A stretch of 64,000 nucleotides of DNA from Brevibacillus sp. (GCA_017656235.1 JACDOF010000007.1:88918-152917), one strand, 5' to 3'; positions 17,874 through 26,763 are shown, counted from the stretch's first letter. Notes: generated by a model not told the origin, from the letters alone. Numbers and translations are program-made.

Positions 17874-18980
17874 GTGAATCAGCATGCAAACGCCCACGGA
17901 ACCGGTTATTTGTCACTGGAAAGCGGCCAGGTGTTTGCCGGACAGCTTTATGGTGCACCGCTGACGGCGCCCGGTGAAGTGGTTTTTCATACAGGTATGA
18001 CAGGATATCAGGAAGTGATGACCGATCTGTCGTTTGCCGGACAGATTGTTACGTTTACCTACCCGCTGATCGGAAATTACGGGATCAACGAGCAGGATAA
18101 CGAAACCCTGCAGCCGGCTTTGGCCGGGATGATTGTCAGCGAGCTGTGCGAGCAGCCGAGTCACTACCGCAGTCGGGCGTCGCTGGCCGAAACCGCGGCA
18201 CGGTACGGATTCCCGATTCTGGCCGGGATTGATACGCGAGCGATCACCAAACTGGTACGTTCTCAGGGACACTTGTCCGGCGTGATTGCCGACAAGCCGC
18301 TGTCAGCAGAGGAAGTAACGGCACTTTGTGCGAAGCGGGACAAAAAAACGCTCGTCGCCCAGGTTTCCAGCCGTCAGATGGTCTCTTATCCAGGAGACGG
18401 AGAACACGTCGTACTGGTTGATTTGGGAATGAAGCGCTCGATACTGGATTCTCTGTTGGCCAAAGGGTGCCGGGTTACAGTCGTTCCCTTTGACACGACA
18501 AGCGAGCAGATCGAGGCGCTCAAGCCGGATGGCCTGGTTTTTTCCAACGGCCCCGGTGATCCGCAGGATCTGCTTCCCTACTGCGCGGAATGGCGCAAGG
18601 TGGTGGAGCGTTACCCGACGTTTGGGATCTGTCTTGGTCATCAAGTCATCGCCTTGATGTACGGAGCCAAGACCGGCCGCCTGCCCTACGGACACCGCGG
18701 CAGCAATCACCCGGTAAAGGAACTCTTGAGCGGAAAGGTCTATTTGACCTCGCAAAACCATGGTTACGTCGTGTTGGAAGAGACAATCGACAAACGGCAA
18801 ATGACCATAACCTATCGGAACGTGAATGACGGTTCCGTCGAAGGGCTGCGTCATCTCTACCTGCCCATTCATACCGTCCAGTTTCATCCGGAGGCGCATC
18901 CGGGACCAGACGACACCTCGCATCTCTTTGATCAGTTTATCCAGTCACTGCGCATGATAGGAGCGAAGCATTATGCCTAA
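17874..18980 (+). CDS. carA: Carbamoyl-phosphate synthase small subunit (arginine-specific)
   Basis: CarA supplies ammonia from glutamine to CarB. It has 368 residues. The N-terminal half has the CPSase small-chain fold (EVVFHTGMTGYQEVMTDLSF). The C-terminal glutamine amidotransferase has the nucleophile in FGICLGHQV, SNGPGDP and His in TVQFHPEAHPGP. The start is GTG 17874, preceded by GGAGAGGAG; no in-frame ATG is better. Promoter and gene order (carA-carB-argF) mark it as the arginine-repressed carbamoyl phosphate synthase rather than the pyrimidine one. Confidence 0.93.
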   Translation: MNQHANAHGTGYLSLESGQVFAGQLYGAPLTAPGEVVFHTGMTGYQEVMTDLSFAGQIVTFTYPLIGNYGINEQDNETLQPALAGMIVSELCEQPSHYRSRASLAETAARYGFPILAGIDTRAITKLVRSQGHLSGVIADKPLSAEEVTALCAKRDKKTLVAQVSSRQMVSYPGDGEHVVLVDLGMKRSILDSLLAKGCRVTVVPFDTTSEQIEALKPDGLVFSNGPGDPQDLLPYCAEWRKVVERYPTFGICLGHQVIALMYGAKTGRLPYGHRGSNHPVKELLSGKVYLTSQNHGYVVLEETIDKRQMTITYRNVNDGSVEGLRHLYLPIHTVQFHPEAHPGPDDTSHLFDQFIQSLRMIGAKHYA

Positions 18981-21900
18981 ACTGCCTCACATCAAGAAGG
19001 TGCTTGTGATCGGCTCAGGGCCGATCGTGATCGGGCAGGCGGCCGAGTTTGATTACGCCGGGGCGCAGGCCTGCCTCTCGCTTAAAGAGGAAGGCGTGGA
19101 AGTCGTCCTGGTCAACAACAACCCGGCGACGATCATGACCGACGAGCAGATGGCGGACAAAGTCTACCTGGAGCCGCTTACCGTCGATTCCCTTGCCCGC
19201 ATCATCGAAAAAGAGCGGCCGGACGGCCTGCTGCCGACGCTGGGCGGTCAGACTGGTCTCAATCTGGCGGTAGCCCTCTCCGAAGCGGGCGTGCTGGCCA
19301 GGTATAACGTCACGCTGTTGGGCACACCGCTGGAAGCGATCAAAAACGGCGAGGATCGCGAACTGTTCAAAAAGATGATGGAAAAGATCGGCGAACCGAT
19401 TCCGGAGAGCGACACGGTGGAATCGGTAGAGGAAGCCCTCGCTTTTGCCGACCGTATCGGCTACCCGGTGATCGTTCGACCTGCCTATACCTTGGGCGGG
19501 GCTGGCGGCGGCATCGCAGCCAACGAAGCGATGTTGAGAGATATAGCGGCCCGCGGGATTGCAGCCAGTCCGATTGGACAGGTGCTGATCGAGCGCAGTG
19601 TGAAGGGATGGAAAGAGATTGAGTATGAAGTGATGCGCGATGCCAGTGATACCTGCATCATCGTCTGCAATATGGAAAATCTCGATCCGGTCGGCATCCA
19701 TACCGGCGACAGTATCGTTGTTGCCCCTTCCCAGACTCTGACCGACCAGCAGTACCACATGCTGCGCAGCGTGTCGACCAAAGTGATCCGCGCTCTGGGC
19801 GTGGTCGGCGGGTGCAACATTCAGTTTGCACTTGATCCCGCTTCCGACCGCTATTACCTGATCGAGGTCAACCCGCGCGTAAGCCGCTCCAGTGCGCTGG
19901 CCTCCAAAGCGACCGGATATCCGATTGCACGTATTGCGGCAAAACTGGCACTTGGCTATCGCCTGGACGAAGTGATCAACCCGATTACCGGTTATACGTA
20001 TGCCAGCTTTGAGCCGGCTCTGGATTACGTCGTGGTCAAGATACCGCGCTGGCCGTTTGACAAGTTTCCGCAGGCGGACCGGCAGTTGGGCACACAGATG
20101 AAAGCAACCGGCGAAGTGATGTCCATTGCCCGCAATCTGGAGGCTGGTTTGTTAAAGGCCGTCCGCTCGCTGGAAATTGGCTGCACTCACGTGACGCGCC
20201 CCGACGTGGCGGCAATGTCCCGCGAAGAACTGGAAAGAGCACTGACAGAAGCGACCGATCTGCGCCTGTTCGTATTGTTTGAAGCGGTGCGCCGCGGCTT
20301 TTCCGAAGTCGACCTTCATGCCGCCACCGGAATTGACCCGTTCTTCCTGCGCAGCATCCAGCGGATTGTCCGGTTGGAACAGGAACTCACTGCCGCCGGA
20401 ATGGACGGAATGACGCGTGAACTGCTGCAGGAGGTCAAACATCGCGGTTTTGCCGACAAGACCATCGCCGAGCTGACTGGTACCACGCCGGATCGCATCC
20501 GGCAGCTGCGCAAGGAGTGGGGCATCACACCGCGGTACAAGATCGTGGACACCTGCGCGGCGGAGTTTGATGCGGTCACGCCGTACTATTACTCCACCTG
20601 GCAGGGGATTGATGAGGTGGCTGAGCTTTCGCGGAGAAAAGTGCTGGTACTGGGCTCCGGGCCGATCCGCATTGGTCAGGGGATTGAGTTTGACTACTGT
20701 TCCGTACACGCCGCCAAAGCGCTTCAGTCCATGGGAATTGCGGCGATCGTCGTCAACAACAACCCGGAGACAGTCAGCACCGACTACGAGACGGCTGATC
20801 ACCTTTACTTCGAGCCGTTGACCGTGGAAGATGTGCTGCATGTGGCGGAGCGCGAAGGGGCGGAGGGCGTGATGGTCCAATTTGGCGGCCAGACGGCGAT
20901 CAACCTGGCCGCCCCGCTGGCTGAAGCCGGCCTGCCGGTGCTGGGCACGTCGCTGGCTTCCGTTGATCGGGTGGAGGACCGGGAACTGTTTTACCAGATG
21001 CTGAGGACGCTTAAGATTCCGCACATTCCCGGCAGGGGAGTGGATTCACTGGGCGAAGCGCTGCAGGTGGCAGAGGACATCGGTTACCCGGTGCTGCTGC
21101 GCCCGTCGTACGTCATTGGCGGCCAGGGGATGACACTGGTGCAAACGCCTGAGGAGCTGCAGGCCGCTGTAGAGAGCTGGCTTGCCGACAAGCAGGACGA
21201 CAGTTTCTTTCCCCTGCTGGTTGACAAGTACATCCCCGGCATGGAGGTAGAGGTGGACGCCGTCTGCGATGGAGAGAGCGTCTTGATCCCCGGTATCTTC
21301 CAACATGTCGAAAAGGCGGGCATCCACTCCGGAGACAGCATGGCACTTTTTCCCGCCCCTGATCTGACGGTTGAACAGAAAGAGCGGCTGGTCCGCTACA
21401 CGGAGCAGATTGCCGCAGAGATGAAAGCGGTAGGTCTGATCAACATCCAGTTTGTCATCAGCGACGACGTGGTGTACGTGCTGGAGGTAAATCCGCGCGC
21501 TTCCCGCACTGTTCCGATCGTCAGCAAGGTGACACGTGTGCCGATGGTGGAGTTGGCGGTTCGGGCCCAGTTGGGTGAAAAGCTGCCGCAGATGGGCTTC
21601 GGGACGGGACTGCTGCCGGAGATTCCGTTTGTGGTGGTGAAGGCCCCGGTCTTTTCCACGGTGAAATTGATGGGGGTTGATCCGGTGCTGGGACCAGAAA
21701 TGAAGTCGACCGGCGAGATACTCGGGCTGGGGCGCAGCGTGGAGGAAGCGGCGGCCAAGGCGTTTGGCTACAAAGAGGGGCAGTTGTTGGAACCGAGGCC
21801 TGACGATCTGATGTTTGTCTCGCTGTGCGATGCCGATAAATCGGCTTTTCTCGGCATGGCGGACGACTTGCATAAACAGGGAGTTCGCTTTGCTGCCACG

Positions 21901-22203
21901 GCCGGAACGGCAGAACTGCTGAACAGCCGCGGGCTGGAGGCGGCAGTGGTCAGCAATGAGGGAGAGCTGCATCAGCTCATCCAGGACGGGAAAGTGGCGC
22001 TGGCTCTGATTACCGCCACCAAGGGAAATCAGCACAATCGGCTGGGATTTGCCCTGCGCAGTCTGGCCGTTCAAAAAGGCGTTCCGCTGTTTACGGCAAT
22101 GGAGACCTTTTCCTTGTATCTAAAAGCATTGAGGGGGAGTGACAGGGATGGAACCTGCGAAGACATTGGAAGCTTGTCAGGAACTGAAACCGTCCGCACT
22201 TAA
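18973..22203 (+). CDS. carB: Carbamoyl-phosphate synthase large subunit (arginine-specific)
   Basis: CarB makes carbamoyl phosphate from bicarbonate, ammonia and two ATP. At 1076 residues it has two homologous halves, each with an ATP-grasp domain (GSGPIVIGQAAEFDYAGAQA near residue 14 and GSGPIRIGQGIEFDYC near 560; EVNPRVSRSSAL and EVNPRASRTVP). A C-terminal MGS-like regulatory domain begins near residue 940. The start overlaps carA by 8 bp. The last 56 bp overlap the chosen argF start, so the extreme C-terminus may be slightly longer than usual. Confidence 0.95.
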   Translation: MPKLPHIKKVLVIGSGPIVIGQAAEFDYAGAQACLSLKEEGVEVVLVNNNPATIMTDEQMADKVYLEPLTVDSLARIIEKERPDGLLPTLGGQTGLNLAVALSEAGVLARYNVTLLGTPLEAIKNGEDRELFKKMMEKIGEPIPESDTVESVEEALAFADRIGYPVIVRPAYTLGGAGGGIAANEAMLRDIAARGIAASPIGQVLIERSVKGWKEIEYEVMRDASDTCIIVCNMENLDPVGIHTGDSIVVAPSQTLTDQQYHMLRSVSTKVIRALGVVGGCNIQFALDPASDRYYLIEVNPRVSRSSALASKATGYPIARIAAKLALGYRLDEVINPITGYTYASFEPALDYVVVKIPRWPFDKFPQADRQLGTQMKATGEVMSIARNLEAGLLKAVRSLEIGCTHVTRPDVAAMSREELERALTEATDLRLFVLFEAVRRGFSEVDLHAATGIDPFFLRSIQRIVRLEQELTAAGMDGMTRELLQEVKHRGFADKTIAELTGTTPDRIRQLRKEWGITPRYKIVDTCAAEFDAVTPYYYSTWQGIDEVAELSRRKVLVLGSGPIRIGQGIEFDYCSVHAAKALQSMGIAAIVVNNNPETVSTDYETADHLYFEPLTVEDVLHVAEREGAEGVMVQFGGQTAINLAAPLAEAGLPVLGTSLASVDRVEDRELFYQMLRTLKIPHIPGRGVDSLGEALQVAEDIGYPVLLRPSYVIGGQGMTLVQTPEELQAAVESWLADKQDDSFFPLLVDKYIPGMEVEVDAVCDGESVLIPGIFQHVEKAGIHSGDSMALFPAPDLTVEQKERLVRYTEQIAAEMKAVGLINIQFVISDDVVYVLEVNPRASRTVPIVSKVTRVPMVELAVRAQLGEKLPQMGFGTGLLPEIPFVVVKAPVFSTVKLMGVDPVLGPEMKSTGEILGLGRSVEEAAAKAFGYKEGQLLEPRPDDLMFVSLCDADKSAFLGMADDLHKQGVRFAATAGTAELLNSRGLEAAVVSNEGELHQLIQDGKVALALITATKGNQHNRLGFALRSLAVQKGVPLFTAMETFSLYLKALRGSDRDGTCEDIGSLSGTETVRT

Positions 22204-23119
22204 AGGGAGAGATGTCCTGCGGATCGACGAGTTTCGTCCGGACGAATTGCAGGGACTGCTTCAATTGGCGCTGAGGCTGAAACAGTGGCAGAAGAGCGGA
22301 GAGGCGTATCAGCCGCTTAAAGGAAAGACGCTTGGCATGATCTTTGACAAAGCGTCCACCCGTACCCGTGTTTCGTTTGAAGTGGGGATGTACCAGTTGG
22401 GCGGTACGGCCATGTATTTAAACGGCAAGGAACTGCAATTGGGACGCGGCGAGCCGATCAGGGATACGGCCCGGGTGCTGTCGCGCTACCTGGATGCGAT
22501 CATGATTCGCACCTTTTCGCACCAAGATGTGGAGGAACTGGCTGCATACGCCGACATCCCCATCATCAACGGATTGACCGACCTGTTTCATCCCTGTCAG
22601 GCGCTCGCCGATATGCTGACGATCCTGGAACACAGGGGGAAACTGAAAGGGGTCAAACTGGCGTACATCGGAGATGGCAACAATGTGGCCAACTCCCTGG
22701 TGCTGGCGGCGGCACTGCTTGGTGTGGATGTGCGTGTCGCTGCGCCTGCTGGCTATGAACTGGACGAGGCTATTGTCAAACAAGCGGAGTCCTACGCGTC
22801 GGAAAGCGGCTCCCGGCTGCTCTTCACCCGCGATCCCGAGCAAGCGGTGCACGGAGCTGAGGCGATCTACACCGATGTCTGGACCAGCATGGGCTTTGAA
22901 GCGGAAAACGAGCAGCGGCTGAAGGATTTTGCCGACTACCAGGTGAACGAACGGCTGACCAGACTGGCCGATCCTTCCTACATCTTCCTTCACTGCCTGC
23001 CTGCACATCGCGGCGAAGAAGTTACCTCTGAAGTGATCGACGGGGCGAATTCTGTCGTTTTTGATCAGGCAGAGAACCGCTTGCACGTCCAAAAAGCGAT
23101 TTTGACAGCCGTACTATAA
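22148..23119 (+). CDS. argF: Ornithine carbamoyltransferase
   Basis: ArgF joins carbamoyl phosphate and ornithine to give citrulline. Family motifs are complete: STRTRVSFE for carbamoyl phosphate binding, HPCQALAD and FLHCLPAHRGEEV. It has 323 residues. The ATG at 22148 follows GAGGGGGAGT; a GTG three codons upstream is also in frame. Either start lies inside carB (56 bp overlap), so the N-terminal ~15 residues may be an extension. It ends the carAB-argF unit with a strong terminator. Confidence 0.93.
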   Translation: MEPAKTLEACQELKPSALKGRDVLRIDEFRPDELQGLLQLALRLKQWQKSGEAYQPLKGKTLGMIFDKASTRTRVSFEVGMYQLGGTAMYLNGKELQLGRGEPIRDTARVLSRYLDAIMIRTFSHQDVEELAAYADIPIINGLTDLFHPCQALADMLTILEHRGKLKGVKLAYIGDGNNVANSLVLAAALLGVDVRVAAPAGYELDEAIVKQAESYASESGSRLLFTRDPEQAVHGAEAIYTDVWTSMGFEAENEQRLKDFADYQVNERLTRLADPSYIFLHCLPAHRGEEVTSEVIDGANSVVFDQAENRLHVQKAILTAVL

Positions 23120-23129
23120 CCACGGTACT

Positions 23130-23162
23130 AGCTCCCCCTGCGGATGGCAGGGGGCTTTTTGC
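23130..23162 (+). terminator. Terminator of carAB-argF
   Basis: A 12 bp stem (AGCTCCCCCTGC / GCAGGGGGCT with GGATG loop) is followed by TTTTTG. Confidence 0.9.
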
Positions 23163-23186
23163 GCGGTCTATTGGACGTGCTGGATT

Positions 23187-23218
23187 CATTTGGTAGGTAC
23201 ATAGTCACATTTGGTGGG
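23187..23218 (+). promoter_or_regulatory. Direct repeats, candidate activator site
   Basis: CATTTGGTAGG (23187-23197) and CATTTGGTGGG (23208-23218) start exactly 21 bp apart, two helical turns, and end 28 bp before a likely -35. TACATAG/CTATGTA arms also flank the second copy. This spacing fits an activator binding one DNA face. The protein is unknown. Confidence 0.4.
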
Positions 23219-23246
23219 AATCTATGTAATATTCATGATTCTACTA

Positions 23247-23276
23247 TTGCCGAAAATTGTAAAAAGCCTGTAATAT
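23247..23276 (+). promoter_or_regulatory. Candidate promoter of the peptide locus
   Basis: TTGCCG (23247-23252), an 18 bp spacer and TAATAT (23271-23276) fit a sigma-A promoter of moderate quality. It would give a leader of about 100 nt before the peptide gene. Confidence 0.45.
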
Positions 23277-23353
23277 ATTTGTATAAGGAGGGGTGATGAA
23301 TTATAGACCGTATGTTGGTCGCTTGGTCTATATGGAGCCAGTAGCGAACCCAC

Positions 23354-23377
23354 CCTCCCTCTGTACAGAAAGGGGGG
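23354..23377 (+). promoter_or_regulatory. Hairpin sequestering the peptide ribosome site
   Basis: CCTCCCT (23354-23360) can pair along its full length with AGGGGGG (23371-23377), which is the Shine-Dalgarno of the 25-codon gene. The 10 nt loop CTGTACAGAA contains a further small palindrome. A second stem, ATAGACC/GGTCTAT, lies upstream at about 23303-23331. Translation of the peptide may thus be controlled by RNA structure. Confidence 0.5.
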
Positions 23378-23383
23378 ATAGCA

Positions 23384-23461
23384 ATGAAGAAATGGTTCGT
23401 AGCAGTTCTCCTCGTAGCAGGTATCGTAGCCGCCACTTCTGCGCACTTCAATGTAACCTAG
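23384..23461 (+). CDS. 25-residue exported peptide, possible signalling peptide precursor
   Basis: This gene has 25 codons. The product starts MKKWF, continues with a hydrophobic core of about 12 residues (VAVLLVAGIVAA) and ends TSAHFNVT. This is a minimal signal peptide with a plausible signal peptidase site after TSA, which would release the pentapeptide HFNVT. It has its own ribosome site (AGGGGGG, 6 bp before ATG) and its own terminator, and precedes DUF5317 and HD-GYP membrane protein genes. Exported short C-terminal peptides resemble Phr-type pheromones in layout, not in family. I do not recognise it; function is inference. A 22-24 residue membrane peptide or toxin is an alternative. 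Confidence 0.6.
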   Translation: MKKWFVAVLLVAGIVAATSAHFNVT

Positions 23462-23485
23462 AATGGCAGACGGCAAGTCTAAAGG

Positions 23486-23514
23486 AAAAACACCGCTACT
23501 ATAGTGGTGTTTTT
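23486..23514 (+). terminator. Terminator after the peptide gene
   Basis: A 12 bp stem (AAAACACCGCTA / TAGTGGTGTTTT, one G-U pair) with a 3 nt loop has a T-run as part of the right arm and just beyond (GTTTTTC). It separates the peptide from the DUF5317 gene, so the two membrane genes would be expressed by read-through or a weak promoter. Confidence 0.8.
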
Positions 23515-23536
23515 CGCTAGATAAGGAGGTGCGTAG

Positions 23537-24088
23537 ATGTCTATTGATATCATTTTGCTTTCGTTTCTCATCGCATTTTTACGCGGAGGGCGAATACGGG
23601 AGATACCCAGATTTAACAGGCTGTATTTTTTGCTCGCAAGTATTTTGCTGCAAGTATGTTCAGCGCTAATGCCAAGGCTGGGGGGGATTTTGGTCTCCAT
23701 CGCCTACGTTTTTACACTGCTGTTTTTCTTTAGCAACCGCGAACACGAAGACATTCGGGTCTTTATGATCGGCTGGTTTTTAAATGCGATTACGATTTGG
23801 TCCAATTCCGGGAAGATGCCTATTGACCTGGAGCAGGCAAAAAAGCTACCGTATTCATTGGAGCCTATTGTGAATGGAACGGATTTTAAGCACACAGTGC
23901 TGACCGAGGATTCGAACCTCCCGTTTTTGGCCGATATTGTGTACATGCCCTTTCCCATTGAACGGGTGATCAGTATCGGGGATATATTTATCATGCTGGG
24001 TGCTTTCCTGCTTGTACAGCGCATTATGAACAAACCAATATCCTTAATTCAACTTCGAGAAGGTAAAGGTTATGCGGCGAAGAACTGA
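23537..24088 (+). CDS. DUF5317 family membrane protein
   Basis: This 183-residue protein has about five hydrophobic segments: residues 1-15, 27-45, 48-63, 75-90 and a last one near 150-170. It has DUF5317 features: LLSFLIAFLRGGRI at the start, PIVNGTDFKHTVLTEDSNLPFLAD in the loop and SIGDIFIMLGAFLLVQR at the end. AAGGAGGTG precedes the ATG. It overlaps the next gene by 17 bp, so translation is probably coupled. Function is unknown. DUF5317 genes next to HD-GYP genes suggest a membrane pair; the local base composition is AT-richer than the flanking arg genes. Confidence 0.75.
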   Translation: MSIDIILLSFLIAFLRGGRIREIPRFNRLYFLLASILLQVCSALMPRLGGILVSIAYVFTLLFFFSNREHEDIRVFMIGWFLNAITIWSNSGKMPIDLEQAKKLPYSLEPIVNGTDFKHTVLTEDSNLPFLADIVYMPFPIERVISIGDIFIMLGAFLLVQRIMNKPISLIQLREGKGYAAKN

Positions 24089-25406
24089 GATTTTACATAC
24101 TTTGCAAGGATTCGTAGTAAGATATTGCTATCCATTGTTGGCTTTCTTTATTGTGGCCTTCGCCGTCCCTGCATGGGAATCTCGGGAAAATTGGGATGTA
24201 TTGATCGTTTACACTCTCTTGTCGATATTTGTCTCGTTTACAGCCATCCGTACCGCTAACTTTGTCATCACGTTGAACAATGCTGTTACATTTTCCGCAG
24301 TTCTTTTATACGGAACCTGGACGGCCATATGGTGTGCGGTAATAGAAATATTAATTATTGCATTTTTGTTCAGGTCAGCCATTCCTAAATTTTTAGCCAA
24401 TGCAGGACAAATGTTGTCAACCGTCTGGATTGTCGGCATGGTGCATCAATGGCTTGCATCCTTGCAGCTTCCTTCCATGTTGACAGATACTGCGCTGGTA
24501 TTTGTGTACTTTCTGATCAATACAGCATTATGCTCATTTGCAATATCCTACTTCTCTGGAGTCAAAACCATTCACGTCGCCAAGAGTCTCGTTCAAGATG
24601 GTACGTTAACCTATGTCCTGGTAATGGTGTTGGGTGGTATCGGGGCAAGGTTGATAGAAGTGTTCGGAGCACCCGCGTTGTTTCCGATACTCGTTACCTT
24701 TGTCATTATGAGTATCGTCTTCCACCAATACTTCAACAACCTGAACAGCCTGCAGCAAAAGATGGAAGAAATCAAGCATCTGAATGATTCGATCCTGTTG
24801 GCGATGGCTTCTTCGATTGACGCCCGCGACCCGTATACGCACGGTCATTCGTATCGGGTCGCCTATTGGGGGCGCCAGCTCGCCCGAGCTATCGGACTGT
24901 CCAGGACAGAAGCAGAACAGGTGTACTACGGCGGCATTCTGCACGACATCGGCAAAATCGGGATCGAAGATGGTATTTTAAACAAGGAAGGAAAATTATC
25001 CAAGGAAGAATACCACAGAATTAAACAGCATCCGGTCATTGGTTATCATATAGTGAAACAAGCCGGCGTTTTTGAGGAACTTTTGCCGGCTATTCGTCAT
25101 CACCACGAAAGGGTGGATGGCAAAGGATACCCGGACGGGTTGAGCGGGACAGAGATTCCGCTGATCGCACGCATTATTGCGGTAACGGACGCGTTTGACG
25201 CGATGGTTTCAAACCGGCCATACCGCAAGGGGGTTCCGGTGGAGCAGGCCTTGCAAATCATCAAAGAAAACGCGGGGACCCAGTTCGACGCCGATTTGGC
25301 TGATACGTTTATACGATTGGTAAAACGATACTCGAAAGAAGAACTGGAAGAAGTGTTTCGGAACAGCGGCCAAAACAATATCAAGATCACAGAGGGGGCA
25401 TCGTAA
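24072..25406 (+). CDS. Membrane-anchored HD-GYP domain protein
   Basis: This is a 444-residue protein. The N-terminal ~220 residues hold about seven or eight hydrophobic segments and no recognisable sensor motif. A short coiled linker (YFNNLNSLQQKMEEIKHLNDSI) leads to an HD-GYP domain (about 250-430) with HGHSYRVA, GGILHDIGKIGI, HHHERVDGKGYPDGL and VTDAFDAM. The metal ligands and GYP motif look intact, so cyclic-di-GMP hydrolysis is expected. The order peptide, DUF5317, HD-GYP suggests the membrane part senses an external or membrane signal, possibly the peptide. That is inference. Confidence 0.85.
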   Translation: MRRRTEILHTLQGFVVRYCYPLLAFFIVAFAVPAWESRENWDVLIVYTLLSIFVSFTAIRTANFVITLNNAVTFSAVLLYGTWTAIWCAVIEILIIAFLFRSAIPKFLANAGQMLSTVWIVGMVHQWLASLQLPSMLTDTALVFVYFLINTALCSFAISYFSGVKTIHVAKSLVQDGTLTYVLVMVLGGIGARLIEVFGAPALFPILVTFVIMSIVFHQYFNNLNSLQQKMEEIKHLNDSILLAMASSIDARDPYTHGHSYRVAYWGRQLARAIGLSRTEAEQVYYGGILHDIGKIGIEDGILNKEGKLSKEEYHRIKQHPVIGYHIVKQAGVFEELLPAIRHHHERVDGKGYPDGLSGTEIPLIARIIAVTDAFDAMVSNRPYRKGVPVEQALQIIKENAGTQFDADLADTFIRLVKRYSKEELEEVFRNSGQNNIKITEGAS

Positions 25407-25437
25407 CCGAACCCAAGCCGCACGATGAGAAAATCTA

Positions 25438-25466
25438 TTGTATTTTTATGAATCAGATTGTATAAT
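25438..25466 (+). promoter_or_regulatory. argG promoter overlapped by an ARG box
   Basis: TTGTAT (25438-25443), a 17 bp spacer and perfect TATAAT (25461-25466). TTGTATTTTTATGAATCA (25438-25455) is an ARG box on the minus strand (TGATTCATAAAAATACAA). It is the third arginine promoter of the same design in the window. Confidence 0.8.
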
Positions 25467-25503
25467 TACACACATAGAACAGGAACGAATGGAGAGAGGA
25501 TTC

Positions 25504-26763
25504 ATGGCAAGAGAAAAAATCGTGCTGGCTTATTCGGGTGGTTTGGATACATCCGTTGCGATTAAATGGCTGCAGGAAACCTACAATTACGATGTGATTG
25601 CAGTTGCTCTGGACGTCGGAGAAGGAAAAGATCTCGACTTTGTACAGAAAAAAGCGCTGCAGGTAGGAGCGCTTAAATCGATCGTCGTCGATGCGAAAGA
25701 GACATTTGCCAACGACTTTGTACTGCCCGCTCTGCAGGCAAACGCCATGTATGAGGGAAAGTACCCGCTCGTTTCCGCGCTTTCACGCTACCTCATCTCA
25801 CGCGTGCTGGTGGAGATTGCCGAGAAGGAGGGAGCGGTGGCCGTCGCCCACGGCTGCACCGGCAAAGGAAACGACCAGGTGCGCTTCGATGTCTCTTTTA
25901 CGGCATTGAACCCCGATCTGAAGATTGTTGCTCCTGTGCGTGAATGGGGCTGGACGCGTGAAGAAGAGATTGAATACGCCAAAAAGCACAACATCCCGAT
26001 TCCGATTGATCTCGACAATCCGTACAGCATCGATCAAAACCTGTGGGGCAGGAGCTGTGAGTGCGGTGTGCTGGAAGATCCGTGGGCGGCACCGCCGGAA
26101 GGCGCTTACGAATTGACCAAATCAATCGCTGAAGCGCCGGATCAACCGGAGGAAATCGAAATCACGTTTGAAAAAGGAGTACCGGTGGCCCTTAACGGAG
26201 AGAAAATGTCGCTGGCGCAGTTGATCCTGAAACTGAACAAAATTGCCGGGGAACACGGTGTTGGGCGGATCGACCACGTGGAAAACCGCCTTGTCGGCAT
26301 CAAGTCCCGCGAAGTGTATGAGACGCCGGCAGCGACCACGCTGATTCTGGCGCACCGGGAACTGGAATTTTTGACCCAGCCGCGTGAAGTGGCTCAGTTT
26401 AAGCCGATCATTGAGCAAAAGATGGCGCAGGTCATCTACGAAGGGCTCTGGTATTCGCCGCTGCAAAACGCGCTGCAGGCGTTCATCCGCGAGACGCAGC
26501 AGTACGTGAGCGGTGTCGTCCGCGTCAAGCTGCATAAGGGTCACGCGATTGTTGTGGGCCGCAAATCTGCTTCTTCGCTGTACAGCCATGAGCTGGCCAC
26601 GTACGCGGCCGGAGATCAGTTCGATCACAAGGCGGCACTCGGCTTTATCAAACTGTGGGGGCTCCCGACCAAAGTGCATGCCCAGGTGAATGAAGGGGCA
26701 TTGAAACAAACCTACACCACGCCAATCACCATCGTCGATGAAAAGGATGCGGTAACACAATGA
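25504..26763 (+). CDS. argG: Argininosuccinate synthase
   Basis: ArgG joins citrulline and aspartate using ATP. The N-terminal [15 protein letters not shown] is the PP-loop. Other family signatures are [35 protein letters not shown] and [10 protein letters not shown]. It has 419 residues, slightly longer than the usual ~400 because of a C-terminal tail. The start follows GAGAGGATTC; an upstream in-frame extension lies inside the promoter. It is co-transcribed with argH (ATGA overlap). Confidence 0.95.
   Translation: MAREKIVLAYSGGLDTSVAIKWLQETYNYDVIAVALDVGEGKDLDFVQKKALQVGALKSIVVDAKETFANDFVLPALQANAMYEGKYPLVSALSRYLISRVLVEIAEKEGAVAVAHGCTGKGNDQVRFDVSFTALNPDLKIVAPVREWGWTREEEIEYAKKHNIPIPIDLDNPYSIDQNLWGRSCECGVLEDPWAAPPEGAYELTKSIAEAPDQPEEIEITFEKGVPVALNGEKMSLAQLILKLNKIAGEHGVGRIDHVENRLVGIKSREVYETPAATTLILAHRELEFLTQPREVAQFKPIIEQKMAQVIYEGLWYSPLQNALQAFIRETQQYVSGVVRVKLHKGHAIVVGRKSASSLYSHELATYAAGDQFDHKAALGFIKLWGLPTKVHAQVNEGALKQTYTTPITIVDEKDAVTQ

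Noticed and set aside
23296..23520. A 74-codon frame after AAGGAGG that overlaps the peptide gene in another frame
   Set aside because: It runs through the hairpin, the peptide gene and the terminator, and its Arg/Ser-rich C-terminal half looks random. A short translated leader remains possible but was not called as a gene.
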